Source of the DNA: Pandoraea iniqua
GTDB lineage: Bacteria; Pseudomonadota; Gammaproteobacteria; Burkholderiales; Burkholderiaceae
Length of the DNA stretch: 64,000 bases
Direction: 5' to 3'
Assembly: GCF_902459685.1 (NCBI RefSeq)
Contig: NZ_CABPSF010000003.1
Location: forward strand, 434,001 to 498,000
Under the pieces are notes generated by a model. It was not told the DNA's origin, did not search any database, and saw only the letters and a program-made list of their open reading frames with translations. Below, piece after piece: positions 18,129-26,967 of the stretch; position 1 is the stretch's first letter; each line of letters begins with the position of its first letter. The position numbers and the translations under genes are program-made.

Positions 18129-19022
18129 CTACTTAGCCGGCGGCAGCAACCCGTTCAGGTCATCGAGCGACACCGAGCGCTTGGGCCGATAAACCGCGTC
18201 GCCGGTGAGAGGCGGCGGCGGAGCTTCCGGCTTTGCCTGACTCGCCTGCGTGCTCGGCGTACTGGGGACGGTACCCGGCACGGCAGGCGGCGCCGGGGCC
18301 CCGTTCGCGACAGGTGGCAGTGATTTGGCCGATTGCGGCGGCTTGGCCGGTGCCGTGGGTGATGCAGGTGATGCAGGCGAAGCGGGTACCGAGGGCGCCA
18401 CCGGTGCCGCAGCCTTCGGTGACATCGTAATCGTGCCCCGGCTTGGCAGCCGATTGCCCGGATCGAGCGGGAGAATCGGGCAATTGTTGATCATCCCGTC
18501 GGTGATGAGCCGGTTGATCAGATCCGTCGCAAACACGCCGCCGCGTTCGAAGTACGACACGTACAGCGTGCCGACGTGGTGCACCTGAAACACGCCACGC
18601 CAGACTGACGCGTCGGTGGCGTTGTCGGCCATGTCGGCCACGAAGTCCACACGTATCGGCAAGTTGCCTTGCACGACGCCGCCGTTGGGGCGAACGCGCA
18701 ACACCACATCCGGGCGGAAATTGTCGATCTCGCGCTGCACGCCGCGCGTGTCGAGCATCAATGTCTGGACCAGACCGAACTGCGATTCGATTTCGCAAGA
18801 CGCCAGCCGCTGCGTCACTTCCTGACGGAAGCCATTGCCGAAGTCGGCCCCGAAGCGCATCTGGCCGTCGTAAATCACGAAGATCCGGTGAACCTGCGCC
18901 TTGTAGTCCGGCGCGCGAACCGATGTGATCTGGGTGGTTGGCGAAATGCAACCGCTCAAGGCGAGCGTGGTGAACGACAAGAGGGCAACGCGCCCCCATC
19001 CCCCGTGTTGTGGTGTATTCAT
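18129..19022 (-). CDS. putative lipoprotein with Pro/Ala-rich C-terminus
   Basis: A 297-residue protein with a lipobox (LALSGC). The first two thirds form a globular region (VRAPDYKAQVHRIFVIYDGQ, then DVVLRVRPNGGVVQGN and VHHVGTLYVSYFERGG). The last third is rich in Pro, Ala and Ser (PASPASPASPTAPAKPP) and is encoded partly by a GGTGATGCA tandem repeat. I do not recognise a named family. I start at the ATG directly before the signal peptide. It is divergent from a trypsin-like protease gene with a 258-bp spacer that shows no further gene. An envelope location is supported; function is unknown. Confidence 0.75.
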   Translation of the reverse strand: MNTPQHGGWGRVALLSFTTLALSGCISPTTQITSVRAPDYKAQVHRIFVIYDGQMRFGADFGNGFRQEVTQRLASCEIESQFGLVQTLMLDTRGVQREIDNFRPDVVLRVRPNGGVVQGNLPIRVDFVADMADNATDASVWRGVFQVHHVGTLYVSYFERGGVFATDLINRLITDGMINNCPILPLDPGNRLPSRGTITMSPKAAAPVAPSVPASPASPASPTAPAKPPQSAKSLPPVANGAPAPPAVPGTVPSTPSTQASQAKPEAPPPPLTGDAVYRPKRSVSLDDLNGLLPPAK

Positions 19023-19280
19023 CGCAGTCGTGTACGTATTTTTTTGTGCGTCATAGCATACCTCAGCGCGCCATTTTGCCGCCACGTTCGCGTTTCGGTA
19101 CACTTCGCTAACCGGGCGCGCTCTGTAGAAACGGAATTGCTGCCGCACCGGCGTGGCCAGACCAATGAAACAGGCCACAGGGGGACGCTCCATGCAGAGC
19201 GCCGCGATTCCACCGGGGTTTGGCGAGAACGCCTGACCCCAAGTTTTTTGACAGCCGACACAGAACGGCGCTTCTCGCAC

Positions 19281-20618
19281 ATGCTCAACCGTCTCTTCGC
19301 CGCAACACTCGCGGCCACCCTCAGCGTCCCGGCCCTTGCTCTGGATGCCGAAAAGCTCTACGAAAAGGTCTCGCCCAGCGTCTGGGTCGTCAACACGTTC
19401 GGTAAAGACGGCAAGCGCGTCGGTCAGGGCAGCGGTGTCGTTGTCGCCCCGCAGCGCCTCGCCACCAATTGCCACGTGCTTCGTAGTGCCACCAAGGTGG
19501 TTGTGCAACGTCGCAACACCACGCATCTGGCAGAACTGGAACTGGTCGATCCCGATCGCGATATTTGCCAGTTGAAGGTAGAAGACATGTCGGCGCCACC
19601 CGTCGCGCGCGCGCCGATGAGCTCGCTGCGCGTCGGTCAGAAGGTCTATGCGCTGGGCAGCCCCAGCGGTCAGGAGCTCACCCTCTCGGACGGCATCGTC
19701 TCTTCATTGCGCCTCGATAACGCCGACCGTATCGAGATGATTCAGACCTCGGCGCCGATCTCCCCGGGATCGAGCGGTGGCGGCTTGTTCGATGTCGACG
19801 GCCGCCTGCTTGGCCTGACCACGCTGGTGCTGGCCGACTCGCGCCACCTCAACCAGAACCTGAACTACGCCCTGCCCGCCAGCTATCTCGACGAGCTTCC
19901 CGCGCGCAGCCGCGCCGCCATGGCCGCGCGCGACACGGCGACCTCCCGGGCGGCGGCCGAGAAGCGTGCCGCTGAAACCCGCGAAGCCGCGGCCGGTACG
20001 GTGGGCGCCCGGTGGGAATACACCATCACCGATCTCTTCACCGGCGTGAAAAGCCGTGTGGCGCTCGTGGTCGAACGCATCGACGGCGACAAGCTCTACA
20101 TGAACAATGGCAGCCGTGTCGAGCTGGCCGACGGCAAGTTGCTCGAAATGTCGCAACCGATCCTCGGCGAAATGGACAACTCCATGCCCGCCAACGGCTG
20201 GATCAGACCCGACATGAAGCCGGGCCAGACGTGGGAGCTGCAATACGCGCCGCCCGGCACACCCGGCCGCACGTTGCGCTTGAGCGCACGCGTCGCCCCC
20301 GAAGAGTCGCTGTTCACCACCGCCGGAAAATTCGAAGTGCAGCGCATCGACTTCGACGGCAATCTGGTCGAGACGCCCACGCGCAATCAGGGCCGCTCGC
20401 CGCAATCCACGGCTTACAAGGCCACCATCTGGTACGCGCCGCAGATCAACCGTGTTGTGAAAATGAAGGCGCAAAGCATCGGCCCCTTCGTGCAGATCAA
20501 CGAAATGATCGAGCTGTCTGCCCAGCCGGGTGGCCAGCGTGCCGTGGCACCGCGTGCGTCGGCCACCGGCGGCAACGCCGATACCGTCGTCACGGGGCCG
20601 GGAGCATTGCTTCGTTAA
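19281..20618 (+). CDS. trypsin-like serine protease, HtrA/S1C-like catalytic domain with C-terminal extension
   Basis: A 445-residue exported protein. The signal peptide ends near VPALA-LD. The trypsin-like domain (about residues 23-210) shows the catalytic triad: H65 in TNCHVL, D94 in DPDRDICQLKV, and S165 in SPGSSGGGLFD. A short Ala/Arg helical linker follows, then a C-terminal beta-rich region (about 235-420, WEYTITDLFTGVKSRVALVVERIDG). There is no PDZ domain, unlike HtrA/DegP. I start at the ATG directly before the signal sequence. Envelope protein quality control is plausible; the substrate is unknown. Confidence 0.85.
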   Translation: MLNRLFAATLAATLSVPALALDAEKLYEKVSPSVWVVNTFGKDGKRVGQGSGVVVAPQRLATNCHVLRSATKVVVQRRNTTHLAELELVDPDRDICQLKVEDMSAPPVARAPMSSLRVGQKVYALGSPSGQELTLSDGIVSSLRLDNADRIEMIQTSAPISPGSSGGGLFDVDGRLLGLTTLVLADSRHLNQNLNYALPASYLDELPARSRAAMAARDTATSRAAAEKRAAETREAAAGTVGARWEYTITDLFTGVKSRVALVVERIDGDKLYMNNGSRVELADGKLLEMSQPILGEMDNSMPANGWIRPDMKPGQTWELQYAPPGTPGRTLRLSARVAPEESLFTTAGKFEVQRIDFDGNLVETPTRNQGRSPQSTAYKATIWYAPQINRVVKMKAQSIGPFVQINEMIELSAQPGGQRAVAPRASATGGNADTVVTGPGALLR

Positions 20619-20708
20619 ACGTTTTGCCGAACGGCAGCCCGGCGCGCTGATCACGCACCGGGCGCACCACCTCGCACTGCCCCCTCCCTGCCCCTCTGCT
20701 TTGCCGGC

Positions 20709-20918
20709 TTAACGACCGCCAGACTTCCGCCTGAATTCGGTCGTCGTCTCGCCCGCATAGCCCCAGTTATCCGTGTCGACTTCCTCGATCACGATGTGCG
20801 TCTTTTCCGGCGCTTTGTCGAGCACACGTTGCAGCGTCTCGGTCACTTCACGAATGACCTGCGCCTTTTGTTCAGCGGTGTTCCCTTCACGGGTAATCCG
20901 AATGCTTACGAATGGCAT
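20709..20918 (-). CDS. 4-oxalocrotonate tautomerase family protein
   Basis: A 69-residue protein with the catalytic N-terminal proline exposed after Met removal (MPFVSIRI) and the family pattern EQKAQVIREVTETLQRVL and PEKTHIVIEEVDTDNWGYAG. Such enzymes catalyse keto-enol tautomerisation in aromatic or other degradation. It begins 18 bp after an SDR gene on the same strand, so the two form an operon, with a LysR gene divergent to it. The actual substrate cannot be stated. Confidence 0.9.
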   Translation of the reverse strand: MPFVSIRITREGNTAEQKAQVIREVTETLQRVLDKAPEKTHIVIEEVDTDNWGYAGETTTEFRRKSGGR

Positions 20919-20936
20919 GGTTGGCTCCCGGTTGTC

Positions 20937-21671
20937 TTAACGGCCTGCGCTGTATCCGCCGTCGACCGGCAGTACCGTGCCCGTGACGAACGCGCCGTTC
21001 ACCAGATAAGCCACGGCGTCGGCAATCTCTTCGACCTTCGCAATCCGTCCCAGCGGGTGGATACGGCTGAGCGCTTCATGCGTCGACGCCGGGTGCATCG
21101 GTGTATCGACAACGCCCGGTGCCACCGCATTGACCGTCACACCGAAAGGCGCCAGTTCGAGTGCTAAGGCGCGGGTCGCCTGATTGAGACCGCCCTTGAG
21201 CACTGCGGCCATGAGCGCCGGCACCGCCGTATTTGCCTGCATCGCCACCGCCGCCGTGATGTTGATGATTCGCCCGGCACGACGCTCGCTCATGTGGCGC
21301 GCGGCTTCCTGCGAGAAGTAAAGCGTGCCCTTCAGATTCGTATCGATCTGCTCGTCGATCTCGTCCGGCGTGAAGTCAACGAACGGCTTCGCGGCGAAGA
21401 TGCCGGCGTTGTTCACCAGCACATCCACGTGACCGAATGCCGCGATGGCACTGGCGAGCACCGCCTTTGCCACACCCGGCTCGGCCACGCCGCCCGCCAG
21501 CGGCAAAAAGCGTTCACCGGCGTCCAACAGCGCGGCGGTCTGTTCCAACCGCGCCCGGCTGCGGCCCGTGCCGACGACGTTGTAACCGTCTTTCAGAAAA
21601 CGTTGCGCCAGTCCCAGCCCAATGCCACTGGTGGCGCCCGTGATGACAACCGTCTTGTCCGACTTGCTCAT
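20937..21671 (-). CDS. SDR-family protein lacking the catalytic Tyr
   Basis: A 244-residue short-chain dehydrogenase/reductase fold protein. The nucleotide-binding motif TGATSGIG (11-18), NNAG (87-90) and the Asn of TNLKGT (N112) are present. The lysine of YxxxK is present (K159) but the expected tyrosine position is alanine (AAVLK), and no serine occupies the usual place in NITAAVAM. Activity as an ordinary SDR oxidoreductase is therefore doubtful. The start chosen (MSKSDKTV) has GAGGG upstream. It is followed by a tautomerase gene and is divergent from a LysR gene. Confidence 0.88.
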   Translation of the reverse strand: MSKSDKTVVITGATSGIGLGLAQRFLKDGYNVVGTGRSRARLEQTAALLDAGERFLPLAGGVAEPGVAKAVLASAIAAFGHVDVLVNNAGIFAAKPFVDFTPDEIDEQIDTNLKGTLYFSQEAARHMSERRAGRIINITAAVAMQANTAVPALMAAVLKGGLNQATRALALELAPFGVTVNAVAPGVVDTPMHPASTHEALSRIHPLGRIAKVEEIADAVAYLVNGAFVTGTVLPVDGGYSAGR

Positions 21672-21802
21672 GATGACCCTCTGGAAAAATGCCCTGCCGG
21701 TGCATCGCCCTCTGCGAAAGCCCCGCGGGTTGAGAGTCACTTTATTGATGAATCAAGACGCGAAAAACACATGCCGCTACACTTGTCTTTTTACATCGTG
21801 TA

Positions 21803-22771
21803 ATGAATATGCAGCGGCAATTCGACGACGTCCTGCTCGGCAGCATCGAACTGTTCTGTTTGGCCGCCGAGGCGGGCAGCTTCACGGCGGCCGCCAATCT
21901 GGCGGGTGTAACCCCTGCGGCGGTGAGCCGCTCGGTTGCCCGGCTAGAGCAACGGCTGGGCGTGCGCCTGTTCGTGCGGTCCACCCGCAGCATTCGGCTG
22001 ACCGAAGGCGGCACCGCCTATTTCGAGGAATGCCGCACCGCGCTCGCCCTGCTGACCGAGGCAGAGCGCCGCGTCTCCGGCGCGCAGGTCCAGCCCTCGG
22101 GCACGGTACGGATCAGCGTGCCGACCACCTACGGCCACTACCGATTGCTGCCGCTACTCCCCGCCTTTCGCGCGAAATACCCGCTGATTAAGCTTCATGT
22201 GCAGGTCAGTAACCACAACGTCGACCTGCACGAGGAGCGTTTCGACTTTGCGATTCGTTTTCGTGCCCAGCCCGAATCGAGTCTGGTTGCGCGCCATCTC
22301 GAAGACGCCGCGCTCGTCGTCGTCGCGCACCCCGGCTATCTGAAACGTGCGGGCACACCCAAGACGCTTGCCGATCTTGCCGATCACGATTGCATTGAGT
22401 TCGATCTGCCGAGTACTGGCCGGCCGATTCCGTGGCTCTTTCGCGAGGCGGGTAACGACGTGGAATACGCCGCACAAGGCAGCTACCGGTGTGCCGACGA
22501 CGTGCTCTCGGGCGTGACGCTGGCCCAAGCCGGTGCCGGGCTGTTCCAGACTTACCGCTTCATCGTGGAAGAGGATCTCGCCACCGGACGGCTGGTGGAG
22601 GTACTCGCCGATCTCGGCGGCCGGTCGCGCCCGGTCAGCCTGATGTATCCGCATGGCAAGACGCTGCCGTCGCGCGCCCGAGTCTTTGTCGACTACTTGC
22701 TCGATGCCTTGGCCGAGACACGCAAACCCCCAGCGGCCGGCGGCAGCCGCCGACGTCGGTCAACGCCTTGA
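21803..22771 (+). CDS. LysR-type transcriptional regulator
   Basis: A 322-residue LysR regulator. The N-terminal helix-turn-helix is AAANLAGVTPAAVSRSVARLE; the rest is the effector domain, with SGTVRISVPTTYGHYRLLPLL at the start of it. This is the subgroup (CrgA/DmlR-like) often controlling divergent oxidoreductases. It is divergent from the SDR/tautomerase pair, with 131 bp between, so that pair is the probable target. Its 3' end overlaps the next LysR gene on the opposite strand by 12 bp. Confidence 0.9.
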   Translation: MNMQRQFDDVLLGSIELFCLAAEAGSFTAAANLAGVTPAAVSRSVARLEQRLGVRLFVRSTRSIRLTEGGTAYFEECRTALALLTEAERRVSGAQVQPSGTVRISVPTTYGHYRLLPLLPAFRAKYPLIKLHVQVSNHNVDLHEERFDFAIRFRAQPESSLVARHLEDAALVVVAHPGYLKRAGTPKTLADLADHDCIEFDLPSTGRPIPWLFREAGNDVEYAAQGSYRCADDVLSGVTLAQAGAGLFQTYRFIVEEDLATGRLVEVLADLGGRSRPVSLMYPHGKTLPSRARVFVDYLLDALAETRKPPAAGGSRRRRSTP

Positions 22772-23689
22772 CGGCGTGCCCAGCGTCTCGTCGAGGAATG
22801 CCATCAGCGCCTGTAGCCGCGCAGTCCGGCCACGCCGTGTCGGCACCAGCAAGGTCACCGGCGCGCTGTCGAAGGTCCAGTCGGCCAGCACGCGAACCAG
22901 CGTGCCTGCCGCGACGGCCTCGCGCGTGTCCCACTCCGAACGAAGCACCAGCCCCAACCCCTGCTCCGCCCACTCGCGCGCCACACTCCCGTCGTTGCTC
23001 GTATAGGCAGGCACCACACGCACACTGTCGCGTGCAGTGGTTCGAGAGCTGCGCGCGCCCTTCGCCACGCCCGGTCGCCGAAAGCGCCACAGCGTTACGT
23101 CCTCATCGTTCTCCCGAATGCAGATACATCGATGACGCAGCAGATCGTGCGGCTCGGCAGGGGTACCGAAGCGGCGCAAGTACGCCGGGCTTGCGCACAA
23201 CCAGCGCGCATTCGGTGCCAGCGGACGCGCAATCCATGACGAATCCCGCACCGCGCCCACATGAATGACGGCATCGGAATCGTGCTTGTCGGGCCACGGC
23301 GTCTCGCGCAGGTCCAGCTGCAAATGCAGATCGGGATGCAACTGGGCAAAGCGCGCCAGTGCCGGGGCAACGTGATGACGCCCGTAGCCGAACGGGGCCG
23401 CAACCCGCAACGTGCCGGTCAGCCGGCTGTCGTCGCGCCGAAACGATTCGGGTAACGCGTCGAGTTGCGCAAGCAACGCCGCCCCCTCGCGAGCGAAGCG
23501 TTCGCCCTCTGCGGTCAGGCTCAATTGGCGTGACGTGCGCGTGGCGAGCGCAAGGCCCAATGTGGCTTCGAGCTTACGCAAGCGAGCCGACAACGCGGGC
23601 GGCGTCACGTTGAGCAATCGGGCCGCTGCACTGAGCGATGGCGCCTGTGCCAGCGCTTCGACGAGCCGTAGGTCTTCGATCTGGATCAT
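22760..23689 (-). CDS. LysR-type transcriptional regulator
   Basis: A 309-residue LysR regulator: helix-turn-helix AAARLLNVTPPALSARLRKLE, then an effector domain with LTGTLRVAAPFGYGRHHVAPAL. I start at the ATG giving MIQIEDLRL, with CAGG upstream; another ATG six codons earlier is possible. It is divergent from the HAD/D-serine-dehydratase-like pair (130-bp spacer) and is the likely regulator of that pair. Its stop region overlaps the convergent LysR gene by 12 bp. Confidence 0.9.
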   Translation of the reverse strand: MIQIEDLRLVEALAQAPSLSAAARLLNVTPPALSARLRKLEATLGLALATRTSRQLSLTAEGERFAREGAALLAQLDALPESFRRDDSRLTGTLRVAAPFGYGRHHVAPALARFAQLHPDLHLQLDLRETPWPDKHDSDAVIHVGAVRDSSWIARPLAPNARWLCASPAYLRRFGTPAEPHDLLRHRCICIRENDEDVTLWRFRRPGVAKGARSSRTTARDSVRVVPAYTSNDGSVAREWAEQGLGLVLRSEWDTREAVAAGTLVRVLADWTFDSAPVTLLVPTRRGRTARLQALMAFLDETLGTPSRR

Positions 23690-23819
23690 TAACCTGTGCT
23701 TAAGCATTGATGTTCCGGAATTTAACCACGGGTAACGGTATCGTTTCTACACTTAAGGCCAGTGACGATGCCGTCAACCGTCTTCCCTCATCGAAAACCC
23801 AACGACAAAAGGCCCCCGA

Positions 23820-24485
23820 ATGCCCACTCACGACGCTTCCACTCCCGCCGCTTGGCCGCGTGCCGTCTTGTTCGACCTGCTCACCGCGTTGCTCAACTCG
23901 TGGACCGTATGGAACACCGCCGCAGGCAGCGAAACCGCTGGCCGCGCGTGGCGCGCCGAGTACCTGCGCCGCACCTACGGCTGCGGGGCTTACGTGAGCT
24001 ACGAGCGACTGGTGCGCGAGGCCGCCGAACACGTCGGCCTGCCGGCCTCTGCGCCGGAAGCCCTCGAAGCGCAATGGGCCACGCTGCCCGCTTGGGACGG
24101 CGCCCGCGAATTGCTTCAGGCGCTGCGCCCCCATTGCAAGCTGGCGGTGGTCACGAACTGCTCTGACCGGCTGGGCCGGCAAGCGGCCGACCTGCTCGGG
24201 ATCGACTGGGACGTGGTTGTGACCTCGGAACAAGCTGGGTTCTACAAACCCGATCCGCGTCCGTACCGGTTGGCCCTCGCACAGCTGGGGGTATCCGCCG
24301 ACGAAGCCGCCTTCGTTGCGGGCTCCGGTTACGACCTGTTCGGCACGTCGGTGGTCGGCATGCGCACGTTCTGGCATAACCGCATCGGCCTGACCTTGCC
24401 GGAAGGCGCGCCGTCGCCCGAGCGCGAAGCCCCCACACTCGATCCCGTGTTGCCGTGGCTGCGCACGTTCGGCGCAACGGATTGA
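23820..24485 (+). CDS. HAD-superfamily hydrolase, haloacid-dehalogenase-like
   Basis: A 221-residue HAD hydrolase. Motif I holds the nucleophile D19 (VLFDLLTALL), but the second aspartate typical of phosphatases is leucine, as expected for dehalogenase-like rather than phosphatase members. Motif II is VVTNCS (T112), motif III the lysine in FYKPDP (K143), and motif IV is weak (FVAGSGYDLFG). It is separated by only 11 bp from the downstream PLP-enzyme gene, so they are co-transcribed. The pairing suggests action on a modified amino or hydroxy acid; the substrate is unknown. Confidence 0.85.
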   Translation: MPTHDASTPAAWPRAVLFDLLTALLNSWTVWNTAAGSETAGRAWRAEYLRRTYGCGAYVSYERLVREAAEHVGLPASAPEALEAQWATLPAWDGARELLQALRPHCKLAVVTNCSDRLGRQAADLLGIDWDVVVTSEQAGFYKPDPRPYRLALAQLGVSADEAAFVAGSGYDLFGTSVVGMRTFWHNRIGLTLPEGAPSPEREAPTLDPVLPWLRTFGATD

Positions 24486-24496
24486 GGAGACCCGTC

Positions 24497-25660
24497 ATGA
24501 CGACCATTCAAGAGACGACGCCTGCGGCCCTCACCTTGCAGACGCTGGAAACACCGGCTGCTGTCATCGACGTACCGCGCATGCAGCACAACATTCGCCG
24601 CATGCAAGACCGGATGAACGCACTGGGCGTGCGCTTTCGACCGCACGTGAAGACGAGCAAGTGTTCGCAAGTCGTGCAGGCGCAGATCGCCGCCGGTGCG
24701 GCGGGCATTACCGTCTCCACGCTCAAGGAAGCCGCGCAATTCTTCGACGACGGCGTGACCGACATTCTCTATGCCGTCGGCATGGTGGCGAGCAAGCTCC
24801 CCGCTGCGTTGGCATTGCGTCGCCGTGGTTGCGATCTGAAGATCATCACCGACAGCGTCGCGTCCGCACAGGCCATCGTCGCATTCGGCGCGGAGTACGG
24901 CGAAACCTTCGAGGTGTGGATCGAGATCGACACGGACGGCCACCGTTCCGGTATTCGCCCGGACGAAGCCGCCCTGCTCGATGTAGGCCGCGTGCTGCAT
25001 GAAGGCGGCGCAACGCTGGGCGGCGTGATGACGCACGCTGGCTCAAGCTACGAACTCGACACCCCCGAAGCCCTCGCGGCGATGGCGGAACAAGAACGCT
25101 CGGGATGCGTGCTCGCGGCGACTCGCTTACGCGATGCAGGACTGCCCTGCCCGGTCGTCAGCGTGGGTTCGACACCCACGGCACTGGCGGCCACGCATCT
25201 GGAAGGCGTGACCGAAGTGCGCGCGGGCGTGTATGTCTTCTTCGATCTCGTCATGCACAACATCGGCGTCTGCACGACCGACGAGTTGGCGCTCTGCGTG
25301 CTCACCACGGTGATCGGTCATCAGGCGGACAAGGGCTGGGCGATCGTCGACGCGGGCTGGATGGCGATGAGCCGCGACCGGGGCACGTCAAAGCAGAAGC
25401 GCGACTTCGGCTACGGACAGGTGTGCCGTGTCGACGGCACGGTCGTGCCGGGCTATGTGCTGAGCGGCGCCAATCAGGAGCATGGCGTGCTCTCGCGCGA
25501 AGGCGATGCCGATCCCGACATCGTGTCGCGCTTCCCCATCGGCACGTTGTTGCGCATTCTGCCGAATCACGCCTGCGCTACCGGCGCGCAATTTCCCGGC
25601 TATCACGCCATCGATCCCCACGCCGATACCGGCACATGGTCACGGCTTCACGGCTGGTGA
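24497..25660 (+). CDS. DSD1-family PLP enzyme, D-serine/D-threo-3-hydroxyaspartate dehydratase-like
   Basis: A 387-residue fold-type III PLP enzyme (alanine-racemase-like N-terminal barrel). The PLP lysine is in RPHVKTSK (K52), the phosphate-binding loops include SVGSTPT, and the C-terminal metal site is NHACAT (H358, C360). The His-x-Cys pair is the arrangement described for eukaryotic-type D-serine dehydratase and D-threo-3-hydroxyaspartate dehydratase; D-threonine aldolases have His-x-Asp. I therefore favour a dehydratase. GAGGAGACCCGTC before the ATG is a good ribosome site. It is second in an operon with a HAD hydrolase gene. Confidence 0.87.
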   Translation: MTTIQETTPAALTLQTLETPAAVIDVPRMQHNIRRMQDRMNALGVRFRPHVKTSKCSQVVQAQIAAGAAGITVSTLKEAAQFFDDGVTDILYAVGMVASKLPAALALRRRGCDLKIITDSVASAQAIVAFGAEYGETFEVWIEIDTDGHRSGIRPDEAALLDVGRVLHEGGATLGGVMTHAGSSYELDTPEALAAMAEQERSGCVLAATRLRDAGLPCPVVSVGSTPTALAATHLEGVTEVRAGVYVFFDLVMHNIGVCTTDELALCVLTTVIGHQADKGWAIVDAGWMAMSRDRGTSKQKRDFGYGQVCRVDGTVVPGYVLSGANQEHGVLSREGDADPDIVSRFPIGTLLRILPNHACATGAQFPGYHAIDPHADTGTWSRLHGW

Positions 25661-25669
25661 TCTAAAGCG

Positions 25670-25713
25670 AATCGGGATGCTTATGCGACTACCCCGCATA
25701 ACGTTTCCCGATT
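25670..25713. terminator. compound hairpin after DSD1-family gene
   Basis: Outer arms AATCGGGA/TCCCGATT and inner arms TTATGCG/CGCATAA are all exact and separated by unequal internal loops. It starts ten bases after the stop codon. It could end the transcript or be a processed RNA element. The remainder of 25714-25841 shows only the promoter region of the next gene. Confidence 0.55.
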
Positions 25714-25841
25714 TGCTTCGTTCCCTACGCTGCCCTGCAATGCCAAGCTGAACGGCTTCGCCTCATACCGGATCGCCAAGCGATGGCGCCAACCGGTTTG
25801 TTGCGCGGCCAATTTTCGTCTGCTTGCACTGGAGCGCACCC

Positions 25842-26933
25842 ATGAGCGTAGAAGTCATCGGCATGATCACGGCGGCCCCGGGCTCCGAAGTCGACCAACC
25901 GTCCGGCGCTGCCGTCGACCCGGCCTTCGTCACACGGATGGCGCAAGCGCATGAGACCGCCGGGTTCGACCGTGCCCTCATCGGGTACTTCTCCAACGGC
26001 CCGGAAGGGTCCATCGTGAGCAGCTATGTGGCCGCCGCCACGCAACGCCTCGGCATTCTGCTGGCCTACCGCCCCGGTGTAATTGCAGCGCCGCTGGCCG
26101 CTCGCCAACTGGCAACCCTCGACCAATTCTCGCGGGGACGCGTCGCGCTCAACGTGGTGTCCGGCGGCAACGACGCCGACCTGCGCCGCGACGGCGACTT
26201 CCTCGAACACGATGCGCGGTATGCGCGCACCGACGAATATCTCGACGCCCTGAAGCGCATCTGGACCGCCGATGCGCCCGTCGATTTCGAAGGCAAGCAT
26301 TACCGCTTCGAACAAGCCTCGCCTGCGGTGAAAACGTGGCGCCAACCGCATATCCCGATCTACTTCAGCGGCGCGTCCGAAGCGGCCATCGATGTGGCGG
26401 CGCGCCATGCCGATACCTACATGCTGTGGGGTGAACCGCTCGACGCCGTTGAGCAGTTGATCGGCCGCGTGCGCACGGCCGCGCAGAAATACGGCCGCAC
26501 GCCGCGCTTCTCGATCTCGTTCCGCCCGATCGTTGCCGACACCGAAGCCGAGGCATGGGCGCGCGCAGACGAAGTGCTGCGGCAGGTCAAAGCCACCCGT
26601 GCGAGTCTCGGCCTGCATGTGGAAGCCCCCGAGAACGTCGGCTCGCAACGCCTGCTGGCTGCCGCGCAACAAGGCAACGTGCTCGACGAACGCCTGTGGA
26701 TGGGCGTCGCCAAAGCGACCGGCGCACGGTGGAATTCCACGGCGCTGGTTGGCACGCCCGAGCAGGTGGCGCATGCACTCGGACGCTATTACGAACTCGG
26801 CGTGGACACGTTCCTCATTCGCGGCTTCGACCCGCTGGGCGACACGATCCGCTACGGCGGAACGCTGATCCCGGCAATTCGCAGGCACACTGCTGGCCTC
26901 GCTGGCGCTGCTGGCGTGCGCCGCGCCGCCTGA
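25842..26933 (+). CDS. SsuD-like alkanesulfonate monooxygenase (LLM family)
   Basis: A 363-residue flavin-dependent monooxygenase. It has the SsuD/LLM segments TQRLGILLAYRPGVIAAPLA, GRVALNVVSGGNDADLRRDG, HDARYARTDEYL and PIYFSGASEAAIDVAARHAD. It would cleave the C-S bond of alkanesulfonates using reduced FMN, releasing sulfite. GGAG sits before the ATG chosen (MSVEVIG). The next gene, 34 bp away, encodes an SsuA-like binding protein. A matching SsuE reductase, permease and ATPase are absent here. Confidence 0.87.
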   Translation: MSVEVIGMITAAPGSEVDQPSGAAVDPAFVTRMAQAHETAGFDRALIGYFSNGPEGSIVSSYVAAATQRLGILLAYRPGVIAAPLAARQLATLDQFSRGRVALNVVSGGNDADLRRDGDFLEHDARYARTDEYLDALKRIWTADAPVDFEGKHYRFEQASPAVKTWRQPHIPIYFSGASEAAIDVAARHADTYMLWGEPLDAVEQLIGRVRTAAQKYGRTPRFSISFRPIVADTEAEAWARADEVLRQVKATRASLGLHVEAPENVGSQRLLAAAQQGNVLDERLWMGVAKATGARWNSTALVGTPEQVAHALGRYYELGVDTFLIRGFDPLGDTIRYGGTLIPAIRRHTAGLAGAAGVRRAA

Positions 26934-26967
26934 TTTTCTTCCCCCTCTCTTGCTCTATACAGGTGTC

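Noticed and set aside
18669-19280. N-terminal extension of the trypsin-like protease by about 200 codons
   Set aside because: The extension crosses the divergent lipoprotein start and has no domain; the ATG at 19281 directly precedes a signal peptide.
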